NCBI RefSeq assembly: GCF_900007165.1
Contig: NZ_CYGY02000024.1
Span: forward strand, 301 to 64,300
Direction of reading: 5' to 3'
Source: Paraburkholderia piptadeniae
GTDB taxonomy: Bacteria; Pseudomonadota; Gammaproteobacteria; Burkholderiales; Burkholderiaceae
Length of the DNA stretch: 64,000 bases
Made by a program: the position numbers and the translations under genes. Below the pieces are notes generated by a model. It had not been told where the DNA came from. It was given only the letters and a program-made list of their open reading frames with translations, and did not search any database. Positions 44,864 to 54,226 of this stretch are shown piece after piece (within the stretch, counting starts at the first letter, position 1; each line of letters opens with the position of its first letter).

Positions 44864-46252
44864 ATGTCGAACCTTCAGGATGCGCTCGATGCGCTCGCCC
44901 ATGCCCCCGACGAAATCGAAAAGCTGCGCGCCGTCTGTATCGCGCTGATCGAAGAAAAGCGCGACGACGAGCTGCTGCCGTACGCCGACCGCGCGCTCGC
45001 GATCGAGCCGCGCGACGTGCATTTCGTCAACTGGCGCGCGTATGCATTGACGCTGATGGGCCGGCATTTCGATGCCGTCGCGACCTGGCGCAACCATGCG
45101 GCGCTAGCGTGGCGATCCGCTTACTACGAGATGAGCCTCGGGCAGAGCCTCGTGGTGTCGGGCGACGCCGAGCGCGGCATTCCGATGCTGGAGCACGCGT
45201 GGCGCACGGCCGCAGCAGAAGGCGAGTGGTTCGCGCGGCAAGCGGAGCATCTGTACGGCGAGGCACTGCTGCGCACGGCGCGTCCGGCGGGCTTCGAGCC
45301 GTGGCTCGCGCGCAATCACAGCGACACCGGCAACTACCGGCCCGCCGACATTCCTTCGTGGTCGGGCGAACACGATCTGCGCGGCAAGCGCGTGCTGATC
45401 ACGCATCAGATGGGTTACGGCGACCAGTTCCTGCTGTTCGCCAACGTGGCGCAATGGCAGGCTGCGGGCGCGCAACTGATGATCACCTGCGATCCGCCGT
45501 TGCATGCGCTGTTGCAGGCTTCGTTGCCGGAATGCGTCGTCGTGGGCGCGCCGCGTCCGCTGCATCAGCAGGAGAGCTTGCCCGAAGCGCTGGCTGACGC
45601 GGTGCGCAAGTTCGCGCCCGATCTGCACGCGACGCTGCTTCATCTGCCGTTGCTGGCTGCGCGGCAGACGCCGCTGCCGTCGCCGTTTTTCCCCGCGTAT
45701 CTGCGCGCGCCCGACGCGGAGCGCGCCGCTGCCGCCGAATGGGCGCGCGAAATGCGCGCTGCGCATCCGGGCAAGTCGCTGATCGGCATCTTCTGGGACT
45801 GAAATCAGCGGCACGCGCATGAAGTCGGCGCGGTGATGCGCTGCTCGGCGATCCGGCGCAGCCTGCCGCTGACGGAAGTCGAACATCTCGTCACGCATCC
45901 GTCCGTCGCGGCGAAGCGGCACTTCGTGAGCCTGCATCATCCCGATGCGCAGAGCTTCGCGGGCATGCCGCCGGCGAACATCGGCGTGTACGGGCCGGGT
46001 ATCGCGACGTTCGCGGAGACGGCCGCGTGCATCGAGCAACTGGACGCCGTCGTCGCCGTCGATTCGGGCGTCGCGAATCTGAGCGCGATGCTCGGCAAGA
46101 CCACCATCGTGCCGCTCAATCTGGCAAGCGAATGGCGCTGGGGCGTGGAAGGCGATACGTCGCCGTGGATGGCGAATCTGAAGCCGCTGCGCCAGACGTT
46201 GATGGGCGACTGGCGCAGCGTGATCGATGAGGCGGTGGTGTTTCTGTCGTAG
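44864..46252 (+). pseudogene. TPR / family-9-glycosyltransferase-like protein, interrupted by in-frame TGA
   Basis: From ATG 44864 the frame encodes N-terminal helical repeats (LPYADRALAIEPRDVHFVNW, LTLMGRHFDAVATWRNHAAL), then a glycosyltransferase-like part with QMGYGDQFLLFANVAQWQAA and VGAPRPLHQQESLP. TGA at 45800-45802 stops it after LIGIFWD. The same frame continues NQRHAHEVGAVMR and LDAVVAVDSGVANLSAMLGK to 46252, completing the domain. In relatives this point reads W-A-G-N-P; a GGA to TGA change would explain it. A recent nonsense mutation or a base error; 462 residues if read through. Confidence 0.82.
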
Positions 46253-46341
46253 CGGTCAGTGCTTATGCGGCAGCGGCCGGGTCGCTTCGGGCGATGGCCG
46301 CTGCATCGAGCGCGGGCACTTCAAAAAGCTCACTGGCTCAC

Positions 46342-47526
46342 TCACTGACGCAAATACGTAAACTTCCCACCCTTGACGATCCCCATCACGCTCGCCCGCT
46401 GATCGAGGCCGACGTGATCTTTCGCGCTCGTGTTCACGACACCGTTCGGCACCACCAGCTCATGCGCGTGTTCGAGTTCCGTGCGCAGCGCAACGCGAAA
46501 CTCCGTCGTGCCCGGCTGCGCCGTCTTCAACGCACGCGCAACGGCATCCTGCATACGCGGATAGACACCCGCCGCATCGCCCGCGAACTGCGTGACCGTG
46601 TTCGGGCCATATTGCGCTTCGTATGCGCTGACGAACGCGAGCGCGGCCTTCTTCGCCGGATGATCGGCGGGCAGCGAGCGCGCGACGACGACGGGCTGCG
46701 TCGGAAAGAGCGTGCCCTCGACATCCTTGCCGCCGAGCTTGATGAACTCCGGCGTCGCAATGCCGTGCGTCTGATAGATCGCGCCCTTGTAGCCGCGCTC
46801 GACGAGCGTGCGCTGCGGCAGCACCGTCGGCGTGCCGGCGCCCGCGATCAGAACGGCGTCGGGCTTCGCGGCCATCAGCTTCAGCACCTGGCCCGTGACG
46901 CTCGCATCGGTGCGGTTGAAGCGCTCGGTCGCGACGACCTGGATATGGCGCAGCGCCGCGAATTTCGTGAATTCGTTGAGCCAGCTGTCGCCATAGCTGT
47001 CCGCAAAGCCGATGAAGCCTACCGTCTTCACGTTGTGATTCGACATGTAGCGCGTCATCACGTCGGCCATCGCGCCGTCCGTCTGCGCCATCTTGAACGC
47101 CCAGACTTTCTTGCCTTCCTGCGGCTCGACCACGCTCGCCGAGCCGATCAGCGTGATCATCGGCGTCTGGCTCTCGGCGACGGGATCGAGCGCGGCCATC
47201 GCGGCGGGCGTGACGTTCGGCCCGACGATCACGTCGACGTGGTCCTCGTTGATCAGCTTGCGAATATTGCGCACGGCCGCGCCCGGATCGGAGCCGTCGT
47301 CGAGCACGATGTACTGCGCGGGCTGGCCGGCAATCGTCTTCGGCCACATCAGCATCGCATTCTTGCTCGTGATGCCGATGGCAGCGGCGGGCCCCGTGCT
47401 CGACAGATCGATGCCGACCTTGACGTCCGCGTGCGCGGCGGCGGCGGCGAAGAGCAATGCGCCGAGCGCGGCGGCGCGTGTCAGATGGCGCAAGGTGTTT
47501 TTCGGCTTGTTTTTTTGCGGCGTCAT
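46342..47526 (-). CDS. Periplasmic branched-chain-amino-acid-type binding protein
   Basis: A 394-residue substrate-binding protein. After a signal peptide ending AAAHA-DV comes VGIDLSSTGPAAAIGITSKN, DVIVGPNVTPAAMAALDPVA and SASVVEPQEGKKVWAFKMAQ. No LIV permease or ATPase genes are near; this is the second orphan of its kind in the window. It reads away from the CysB-family gene on the same strand, with 72 bases between them. Ligand unknown. Confidence 0.92.
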   Translation of the reverse strand: MTPQKNKPKNTLRHLTRAAALGALLFAAAAAHADVKVGIDLSSTGPAAAIGITSKNAMLMWPKTIAGQPAQYIVLDDGSDPGAAVRNIRKLINEDHVDVIVGPNVTPAAMAALDPVAESQTPMITLIGSASVVEPQEGKKVWAFKMAQTDGAMADVMTRYMSNHNVKTVGFIGFADSYGDSWLNEFTKFAALRHIQVVATERFNRTDASVTGQVLKLMAAKPDAVLIAGAGTPTVLPQRTLVERGYKGAIYQTHGIATPEFIKLGGKDVEGTLFPTQPVVVARSLPADHPAKKAALAFVSAYEAQYGPNTVTQFAGDAAGVYPRMQDAVARALKTAQPGTTEFRVALRTELEHAHELVVPNGVVNTSAKDHVGLDQRASVMGIVKGGKFTYLRQ

Positions 47527-47598
47527 GCGAAAGGGTCTCCGTTGCAGATAGGTGTGGCAGCCGTCAGTCGTGTCAGTCGTTATGGGGGAACAAAAAAA

Positions 47599-48540
47599 TC
47601 AAAGCTCGTACGTTTCGTGATCGCCCTTGAGCGCCTGCTCGATCAGCTTGCGGTTCAGGTTCGGCGACAGCAGCTCGACGAGCGTATAGACATAGGTGCG
47701 CAGATACGCGCCCTGCTTGAGCGCGACACGCGTCACGTTGCTGCCGAACAGATGGCCGACGGGCAACGCGCGCAGATGGCGGTCGCGCTCGGCGTTGAAC
47801 GCGATATCGGCCATGATGCCGACGCCGAGCCCCAGCTCGACGTAAGTCTTGATGACGTCCGCGTCGATTGCCTCGAGCACGATGTCGGGATGCAGGCCGC
47901 GCAGGCGGAACGCGTCGTTGATCTTCGTGCGGCCCGCGAACGCGTTGTCGTAGGTGATCAGCGGGTACTGCGTCAGGTCGTCGAGCGAAAGCTGCTTGCG
48001 TTCGAGGAGGGGATGATCGGCGGGCATCACGGCCACGTGATGCCACGAGAAGCACGGCAGCGACACCAGTTCCTTGTAGCTGGACACGGCTTCCGTCGCG
48101 ATCGCGACATCCGCCTGGTCGTGGATCACCATTTCCGCAACCTGCGTCGGGCTGCCTTGCAGGATCGAAAGGTGCACCTTCGGGAAGCGCTTCTTGAATT
48201 CGGCGATTGCGGCGGGCAGCGAGTAGCGCGCCTGGGTGTGCGTCGCGGCGATCACGAGATTGCCCTGGTCCTGCGCCGCGTAATCTTTACCGACGCGCTT
48301 CAGGCTCTCGACCTCCTGCAAAATCCGCTCGACGGAGGCCAGAATGATCCGCCCCGGCTCGGTCAGCGAGCGCACGCGCTTGCCGTGCCGCGTGAAGATT
48401 TCGACGCCCAGTTCATCTTCCAGCTCGATGATCGCCTTCGACACGCCAGGCTGGCTCGTATACAGCGCCTTGGCGGCTTCCGTCAGGTTGAAGTTCTGCC
48501 GGACGGCCTCCCGTACGAAGCGGAACTGATGCAGGTTCAT
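47599..48540 (-). CDS. cysB: CysB family LysR-type regulator
   Basis: 313 residues with the CysB-type start MNLHQFRFVREAVRQNFNLT, HTH TEAAKALYTSQPGVSKAIIE and ELEDELGVEIFTRHGKRVRS. The sensor domain has VIAATHTQARYSLPAAIAEF, the CysB/Cbl ligand loop. The family controls sulfate assimilation using O-acetylserine or sulfate. Divergent from cysI across 239 bases that hold an inverted repeat, so control of the sulfate operon is likely. Confidence 0.94.
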   Translation of the reverse strand: MNLHQFRFVREAVRQNFNLTEAAKALYTSQPGVSKAIIELEDELGVEIFTRHGKRVRSLTEPGRIILASVERILQEVESLKRVGKDYAAQDQGNLVIAATHTQARYSLPAAIAEFKKRFPKVHLSILQGSPTQVAEMVIHDQADVAIATEAVSSYKELVSLPCFSWHHVAVMPADHPLLERKQLSLDDLTQYPLITYDNAFAGRTKINDAFRLRGLHPDIVLEAIDADVIKTYVELGLGVGIMADIAFNAERDRHLRALPVGHLFGSNVTRVALKQGAYLRTYVYTLVELLSPNLNRKLIEQALKGDHETYEL

Positions 48541-48547
48541 ATATAAC

Positions 48548-48596
48548 CTCGCCGCATATCAAAAGAATTTTTTAGTCGTTTGAAATATAAGGCGAG
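48548..48596. promoter_or_regulatory. Inverted repeat between cysB and cysI
   Basis: CTCGCCGCATAT at 48548-48559 and ATATAAGGCGAG at 48585-48596 are inverted with 10 of 12 matches and 25 bases between. It lies 8 bases upstream of the cysB start, the usual position of an autoregulatory LysR site. The intervening DNA is AT-rich. A candidate CysB binding region. Confidence 0.5.
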
Positions 48597-48779
48597 TTTA
48601 TTACGATTTCCCAGACTTTTCCAATATGGATATCTGTTTTTGTCATTAGCAAATGAGCGATCCGTCTGAACAGGCGGTTGGCGGGGCGCTCAAAGCTGGT
48701 TCGCAAGACGGATATTCACGGCGCGGCGTAACCGGAACGCCGTGTTGTGCGAGACGAACACAAACCCTGGGGTCCCCGA

Positions 48780-50459
48780 ATGTACCAATACGATCAGTAC
48801 GACCAGACCATCGTCGATGAACGCGTCGCGCAGTACGCCGATCAGGTTCGTCGCCGTCTGTCGGGCGAATTGAGCGAAGAAGAGTTCCGTCCGCTGCGCC
48901 TGCAAAACGGCCTCTACATGCAGCGCCACGCGTACATGCACCGCATCGCGATTCCGTACGGCAATCTGCGCAGCGACCAGCTGCGCATGCTCGCAACGAT
49001 CGCGCGCGAGCACGATCGCGGCTACGGCCACTTCTCGACGCGCACAAACATCCAGTACAACTGGATCAAGCTCGAAGAGACGCCGGAAATCCTGCGCAAG
49101 CTCGCGTCCGTGCAGATGCACGCGATCCAGACGTCGGGCAACTGCATCCGCAACATCACGGCCGACCAGTTCGCGGGCGTCGCGTCCGATGAAATCATCG
49201 ATCCGCGTCCGTGGGCCGAAATTCTGCGCCAGTGGTCGACGTTCCACCCGGAATTCGCGTGGCTGCCGCGCAAGTTCAAGATCGCCGTGTCGGGCTCGAA
49301 GGAAGACCGCGCGGCCGTGCAGATTCACGACCTTGGCGTCTATCTGAAGAAGAATGCCGCGGGCGAAGTCGTCGCGAGCATCCTCGCGGGCGGCGGTCTG
49401 GGTCGCACGCCGATCATCGGCGCGATCATCAAGGAAGACCTGCCTTGGCAGCATCTGCTCACGTATTGCGAAGCCGTGCTGCGCGTGTACAACCGCTACG
49501 GCCGCCGCGACAACCTGTTCAAGGCGCGCATCAAGATTCTGGTGAAGTCGCTGTCGGCGGCGAAATTCTCGCAACAGGTCGAGGAAGAGTGGCAGCACCT
49601 GAAGGACGGTCCGTCGACGCTCACGCAAGCCGAGCTGGACCGCGTGTCGCAATTCTTCCAGCCGCCCGTCTACGAGAAGCTGCCGGACACGGACACGTCG
49701 TTCGAAAAGCATCTGCTGGAAAGCCGTGCGTTTGCGCGCTGGGTCGAGCGCAATGTGCGTCCGCATCGCGTGTCGGGCTATGCGTCCGTCACGATGTCGC
49801 TGAAGAAGACGGGCGTTGCGCCCGGCGACGCCACCGACAAGCAGATGGAAGCCGTCGCCGACTGGGCCGACGAATACTCGTTCGGCAAGATCCGCGTGTC
49901 GCATGAGCAGAACCTGATCCTCGCCGACGTGAAGAAGCGCGACCTGTACGCGCTGTGGGAAAAGGCGAAGGCGCAAGGCTTCGCAACGCCGAACATCGGC
50001 CTCTTGACCGACATCATCGCGTGCCCGGGCGGCGACTTCTGCTCGCTCGCGAACGCGAAGTCGATTCCGATTGCGCAAGCGATCCAGGAGCGCTTCGACG
50101 ACCTCGACTTCGTGTACGACCTCGGCGACGTGTCGCTGAACATCTCGGGCTGCATGAACTCGTGCGGTCACCATCACGTCGGCAATATCGGCGTGCTGGG
50201 CGTCGACAAGGACGGCTCCGAGTGGTACCAGGTGTCGCTCGGCGGCGAGCAGGGCATGGGCCAGGACGGCGCGAAGCTCGGCCGCGTAATCGGCCCGTCG
50301 TTCTCGGCGGAAGAAATGCCGGACGTGGTGTCGAAGGTGATCGATACGTTCGTCGAGAACCGCATCGACGGCGAACGCTTCATCGACACCTACAACCGCA
50401 TCGGGATCGCACCGTTCAAGGAACGCGTGTATGCATCGCGTCAACCGGCTCACGCGTAA
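48780..50459 (+). CDS. cysI: Assimilatory sulfite (nitrite/sulfite) reductase hemoprotein
   Basis: 559 residues from ATG 48780. Two ferredoxin-like half-domains and a siroheme/[4Fe-4S] centre. HRIAIPYGNLRSDQLRMLAT, GHFSTRTNIQYNWIKLEETP, and the cluster Cys in ACPGGDFCSLANAK and ISGCMNSCGHHHVGNIGVLG are diagnostic. It reduces sulfite to sulfide in the cytoplasm. The NADPH flavoprotein subunit cysJ is absent, so the electron donor must be another protein. First gene of the operon. Confidence 0.95.
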   Translation: MYQYDQYDQTIVDERVAQYADQVRRRLSGELSEEEFRPLRLQNGLYMQRHAYMHRIAIPYGNLRSDQLRMLATIAREHDRGYGHFSTRTNIQYNWIKLEETPEILRKLASVQMHAIQTSGNCIRNITADQFAGVASDEIIDPRPWAEILRQWSTFHPEFAWLPRKFKIAVSGSKEDRAAVQIHDLGVYLKKNAAGEVVASILAGGGLGRTPIIGAIIKEDLPWQHLLTYCEAVLRVYNRYGRRDNLFKARIKILVKSLSAAKFSQQVEEEWQHLKDGPSTLTQAELDRVSQFFQPPVYEKLPDTDTSFEKHLLESRAFARWVERNVRPHRVSGYASVTMSLKKTGVAPGDATDKQMEAVADWADEYSFGKIRVSHEQNLILADVKKRDLYALWEKAKAQGFATPNIGLLTDIIACPGGDFCSLANAKSIPIAQAIQERFDDLDFVYDLGDVSLNISGCMNSCGHHHVGNIGVLGVDKDGSEWYQVSLGGEQGMGQDGAKLGRVIGPSFSAEEMPDVVSKVIDTFVENRIDGERFIDTYNRIGIAPFKERVYASRQPAHA

Positions 50460-50472
50460 CAAGGACTAGCAG

Positions 50473-51015
50473 ATGGCATCGATTATCAAGGACCGCACGA
50501 TCGTCAACGACGACTTCACGGTTGTCCGTGCAGCCGAGGACGGCACGCTGCCCGCAGTGAGCGCATTGCCCGCCGGCAAGGTGATCGTTCCCCTCGCGTT
50601 GTGGCAGAGCTCGCGCGACGAGCTGACGGCTTCGCGCAGCGCTGACCAGATTGGCGTGTGGCTCGCGCCCGACAGCGAGCCCGCCGACATCGCCGGCGAC
50701 TTCGACAAGCTCGGCTTGATCGCCGTCGACTTCCCGGTGTTCCGCGACGGTCGTGGCTACAGCATCGCGCGTCTGTTGCGCGAGCGCTATGGCTACAAGG
50801 GCGAGATCCGCGCGATCGGCGACGTGCTGCGCGACCAGCTGCGCTTTTACGAGCGCTGCGGCTTCAACGCGTATGCGCTGCGCGCGGACAAGGATATCCA
50901 CGACGCGCTGAAGGCGTTCACCGAGTTTACCGTCCAGTATCAAGGCGCATTCGACGAGCCTTCGCCGCTCTTTCGCCGTCGCGAAGCGGCTGCTACGCAA
51001 AAGGTTTCCGTATGA
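50473..51015 (+). CDS. DUF934 family protein of the sulfate operon
   Basis: A 180-residue DUF934 protein starting at ATG 50473, 13 bases after cysI. The core FDKLGLIAVDFPVFRDGRGY, SIARLLRERYGYKGEIRAIG and VLRDQLRFYERCGFNAYALR is strongly conserved beside cysI in proteobacteria that lack CysJ. It is probably an electron-transfer partner or accessory of the sulfite reductase, but this role is inferred from position. The last 4 bases overlap cysH (ATGA). Confidence 0.92.
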   Translation: MASIIKDRTIVNDDFTVVRAAEDGTLPAVSALPAGKVIVPLALWQSSRDELTASRSADQIGVWLAPDSEPADIAGDFDKLGLIAVDFPVFRDGRGYSIARLLRERYGYKGEIRAIGDVLRDQLRFYERCGFNAYALRADKDIHDALKAFTEFTVQYQGAFDEPSPLFRRREAAATQKVSV

Positions 51016-51752
51016 CGAGCGCAACGGACCTCACGCCCGAACTTGAGGCGAAGATCGAACGTCTCGATGCGCTGCTCGACTCGATCGGCAAGCGCCACGA
51101 AAAGGTGAAGCTCGCGAGCAGCCTCGCTGCGGAAGACATGCTGCTCACGCACGCGATCCTGTCGCGCGGCGTGAAGATCGGCATCTTCTCGCTGAACACG
51201 GGCCGCCTGCATGCGGAAACGCTCGGCATGATCGACCGCGTGCGCGAGCGCTATGGCTACGACATCGAGCAGTTTCATCCGCAAGCGGCTGCTGTCGACG
51301 AGTATGTCGCGCAGCACGGCCTGAACGCGTTCTACGAAAGCATCGATCTGCGCAAGCGCTGCTGCGAGATCCGCAAGGTCGAGCCGCTCAATCGCGCACT
51401 GGCCGAGGTCGGCGCATGGGTGACGGGCCAGCGTCGCGAGCAGTCGGTCACGCGCGCGGAGCTGCACGAGGAAGAGCACGACGGCGCGCGCAATATCGCG
51501 AAGTACAACCCGCTCGCAGACTGGACGGAAGCCGATGTGTGGGCTTATCTGAAGGCCTTCGACGTTCCCGTGAACCCGCTGCATGCGCGCGGCTATCCGA
51601 GCATCGGCTGCGAGCCGTGTACGCGGGCCGTGCGTCCCGGCGAAGACAGCCGGGCAGGGCGCTGGTGGTGGGAGTCGCGCGATACGAAGGAATGCGGGCT
51701 GCACATCACGACGATCCCTGTCACGGTCGTCTCGGAGAACGCCTCGGCCTGA
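51012..51752 (+). CDS. cysH: Phosphoadenylyl/adenylyl-sulfate reductase (iron-sulfur type)
   Basis: 246 residues. Cys117-Cys118 (KRCCEIRK) and Cys200/Cys203 (IGCEPCTRAV) bind a [4Fe-4S] cluster, and Cys228 in TKECGLH is catalytic. These cysteines mark the APS-reducing type rather than the E. coli PAPS type, so no CysC kinase should be needed, and none is present here. It makes sulfite from adenylyl sulfate using thioredoxin. ATG overlaps the DUF934 stop. Confidence 0.95.
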   Translation: MTSATDLTPELEAKIERLDALLDSIGKRHEKVKLASSLAAEDMLLTHAILSRGVKIGIFSLNTGRLHAETLGMIDRVRERYGYDIEQFHPQAAAVDEYVAQHGLNAFYESIDLRKRCCEIRKVEPLNRALAEVGAWVTGQRREQSVTRAELHEEEHDGARNIAKYNPLADWTEADVWAYLKAFDVPVNPLHARGYPSIGCEPCTRAVRPGEDSRAGRWWWESRDTKECGLHITTIPVTVVSENASA

Positions 51753-51890
51753 TGTGAGCCACGCAGGCGCCGGCGGAAGATGTCCCAAACGCCGTGCGCC
51801 GCCGATTGCCGATTTCGATTGAATCCCTACGTGCCGCACGCATCTGGTGAGCACCCGAACATGCGACACGAACGAATGAAGGACCAGAAA

Positions 51891-52853
51891 ATGAGCACGA
51901 CGCTCGATTCCACTGTCAACGTACCGCTGCCCGTTACGGCGAACCGGATGGATCACCTCGACTGGCTCGAGGCCGAATCGATTCACATCCTGCGCGAACT
52001 GGTCGCCGAATGCAGCAAGCCTGCGCTGCTGTTCTCGGGCGGCAAGGATTCCGTCGTCGTGCTGGCGCTCGCGCTGAAGGCGTTCGGCCTCGGCGCGAAC
52101 CGCAAGACGCAGCTGCCGTTCCCGCTCGTGCACATCGACACGGGTCACAACTACGACGAAGTGATCGACTTCCGCGACCGCCGCGCGAAAGAGATCGGCG
52201 CGGAGCTCGTGGTCGGCCACGTCGAAGACTCGATCAAGCGCGGCACCGTGCGCCTGCGCCGCGAGACGGATTCGCGCAACGCGGCGCAAGCCGTCACGCT
52301 GCTCGAAACCATCGAGCAATACGGCTACACGGCGATGATCGGCGGCGCGCGCCGCGACGAAGAAAAGGCGCGCGCGAAAGAGCGCATCTTCTCGTTCCGC
52401 GACGAGTTCGGCCAATGGGACCCGAAGGCGCAGCGCCCCGAGCTGTGGAGCCTGTACAACGCGCGCCTGCATCAGGGCGAGCACCTGCGCGTGTTCCCGA
52501 TCTCGAACTGGACGGAGCTCGACGTGTGGCAATACATCGCCCGCGAAAACCTCGAACTGCCGTCGATCTACTACGCGCACAAGCGCGAGATCGTGCGCCG
52601 CAACGGGCTGCTCGTGCCCGTGACGCCGCTCACGCCGATCCGCGAAGGCGAGTCGAGCGAAGAAGCGCTGGTGCGCTTCCGCACGGTGGGCGATATCAGC
52701 TGCACGTGCCCCGTCGAAAGCGATGCCGACGATGTCGAGAAGATCATCGCCGAAACGGCCGTGACGGAAATCACGGAACGCGGCGCGACGCGGATGGACG
52801 ACCAGACGTCGGAAGCCGCGATGGAGCAGCGCAAGAAGCAAGGTTATTTCTAA
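51891..52853 (+). CDS. cysD: Sulfate adenylyltransferase subunit 2
   Basis: 320 residues from ATG 51891 with AAGGA upstream; ATG 51876 is possible. The PP-loop SGGKDSVVVL begins in PALLFSGGKDS; VHIDTGHNYDEVIDFRDRRA and ISNWTELDVWQYIARENLEL are conserved. It adenylates sulfate to APS together with CysN. It lies 138 bases after cysH and 21 bases before cysN. Confidence 0.96.
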   Translation: MSTTLDSTVNVPLPVTANRMDHLDWLEAESIHILRELVAECSKPALLFSGGKDSVVVLALALKAFGLGANRKTQLPFPLVHIDTGHNYDEVIDFRDRRAKEIGAELVVGHVEDSIKRGTVRLRRETDSRNAAQAVTLLETIEQYGYTAMIGGARRDEEKARAKERIFSFRDEFGQWDPKAQRPELWSLYNARLHQGEHLRVFPISNWTELDVWQYIARENLELPSIYYAHKREIVRRNGLLVPVTPLTPIREGESSEEALVRFRTVGDISCTCPVESDADDVEKIIAETAVTEITERGATRMDDQTSEAAMEQRKKQGYF

Positions 52854-52874
52854 GCACACGAGAGCGACACAACC

Positions 52875-54188
52875 ATGAGCATTCATCAACCTGAAGACCT
52901 CGGCGTGCTTCGTTTCATCACGGCAGGCAGCGTCGACGACGGCAAGAGCACGCTGATCGGGCGCCTGCTTTACGACAGCAAGGCTGTGCTGTCGGATCAG
53001 CTGTCCGCGCTGTCGCGCGCGAAGAACAAGCGCACGGTCGGCGACGAAATCGATCTGTCGCTGCTGACGGACGGCCTCGAAGCCGAGCGCGAGCAGGGCA
53101 TCACGATCGACGTCGCGTATCGCTACTTCGCGACCGCGAAGCGCAAGTTCATCATCGCCGACACGCCGGGCCACGAGCAGTACACGCGCAACATGGTGAC
53201 GGGCGCATCGACCGCGCACGCCTCGATCATTCTCGTCGACGCGACGCGCGTCACGTTCGAGAACGGCGTCGCGCAACTGCTGCCGCAGACCAAGCGCCAC
53301 AGCGCGATCGTCAAGCTGTTGGGCCTGCAGCACGTGATCGTCGCGATCAACAAGATGGACCTCGTCGACTACAGCGAAACGCGTTTCAACGAGATCCGCG
53401 ACGCGTATGTCGCGCTCGCGCGCCAGCTCGGCTTGAGCGATGTGCGCTTCGTGCCCGTGTCGGCGCTGAAGGGCGACAACATCGTGACGGCGAGCGAGCG
53501 CATGCCGTGGTACGCGGGCGAGCCGCTGCTCGACGTGCTCGAAGCGCTGCCCGTCGATACGGCGACGCACGACGCGCTGCGTTTCCCGGTGCAATGGGTC
53601 GCGCGCCAGGACGGCAGCCAGGCCGACGACTTCCGCGGCTATATGGGGCGTGTCGAATCGGGCGAAGTGAAGCTCGGCGATTCGATCGTCGTATTGCCGG
53701 CGAACCGTCAGGCAACTGTGGCTGAAATCATCGCGCCCGTGCCGGGCGGCACCGCGCAAGTGGACCGCGCATTCGCGGGCCAGACGGTGACGATCCGTCT
53801 CACGGAAGACGTCGACGTGTCGCGCGGCGATACGTTCGTGCACGCGTCCGCGACGGTTCAGCCGGCGAAGAAGCTCGAAGCGGACCTGTGCTGGTTCGAC
53901 GAGGCGCCGCTGTCGACGGCGCGCAAGTATCTGCTGAAGCAGACGACCAACACGGTGTTCGCGCGCGTCGGCGGCATCAAGCAGGTGCTGGACGTGCACA
54001 CGCTGTCGCACGCGACGGACCGTCACGAGCTGACGATGAACGACATCGGCCGCGTGTCGCTGACGCTGCAAAAGCCGATCGTCGCCGACGAGTACGATGC
54101 GCATCCGGGCACGGGCGCATTCGTGCTGATCGACGAAGCGACGCATCACACGGTCGCGGCCGGCATGATTCGTTCTGTCTCTGCATAA
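52875..54188 (+). CDS. cysN: Sulfate adenylyltransferase subunit 1 (GTPase)
   Basis: 437 residues, an EF-Tu-like GTPase that drives the CysD reaction. G1 is SVDDGKSTLIG, G3 DTPGHEQYTRNM, G4 INKMDLVDYS. After the GTPase domain come two beta-barrel domains. There is no C-terminal APS kinase (CysC) fusion, which agrees with an APS-type CysH. ATG 52875. Confidence 0.96.
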   Translation: MSIHQPEDLGVLRFITAGSVDDGKSTLIGRLLYDSKAVLSDQLSALSRAKNKRTVGDEIDLSLLTDGLEAEREQGITIDVAYRYFATAKRKFIIADTPGHEQYTRNMVTGASTAHASIILVDATRVTFENGVAQLLPQTKRHSAIVKLLGLQHVIVAINKMDLVDYSETRFNEIRDAYVALARQLGLSDVRFVPVSALKGDNIVTASERMPWYAGEPLLDVLEALPVDTATHDALRFPVQWVARQDGSQADDFRGYMGRVESGEVKLGDSIVVLPANRQATVAEIIAPVPGGTAQVDRAFAGQTVTIRLTEDVDVSRGDTFVHASATVQPAKKLEADLCWFDEAPLSTARKYLLKQTTNTVFARVGGIKQVLDVHTLSHATDRHELTMNDIGRVSLTLQKPIVADEYDAHPGTGAFVLIDEATHHTVAAGMIRSVSA

Positions 54189-54226
54189 TGGAACAGAGCA
54201 GGTAACGAAGCGGAACGGAGCAGCAA

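Noticed and set aside
45800..45802. Selenocysteine codon in the glycosyltransferase-like gene
   Set aside because: No bacterial SECIS-like hairpin could be seen right after the TGA, the family is not a selenoprotein family, and a GGA to TGA change explains it.
46270..46304. Terminator between the glycosyltransferase-like and binding protein genes
   Set aside because: GCAGCGGCC/GGCCGCTGC can pair, but no T-tract follows on either strand.
46294..48546. A 750-codon plus-strand open frame
   Set aside because: Antisense to the binding protein and CysB-family genes; no ribosome-binding site and no domain pattern.
50940..54149. Very long minus-strand open frame opposite the cys genes
   Set aside because: It is antisense to cysH, cysD and cysN, all with clear motifs. 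The Arg/His-rich translation is typical of the opposite strand of GC-rich coding DNA.
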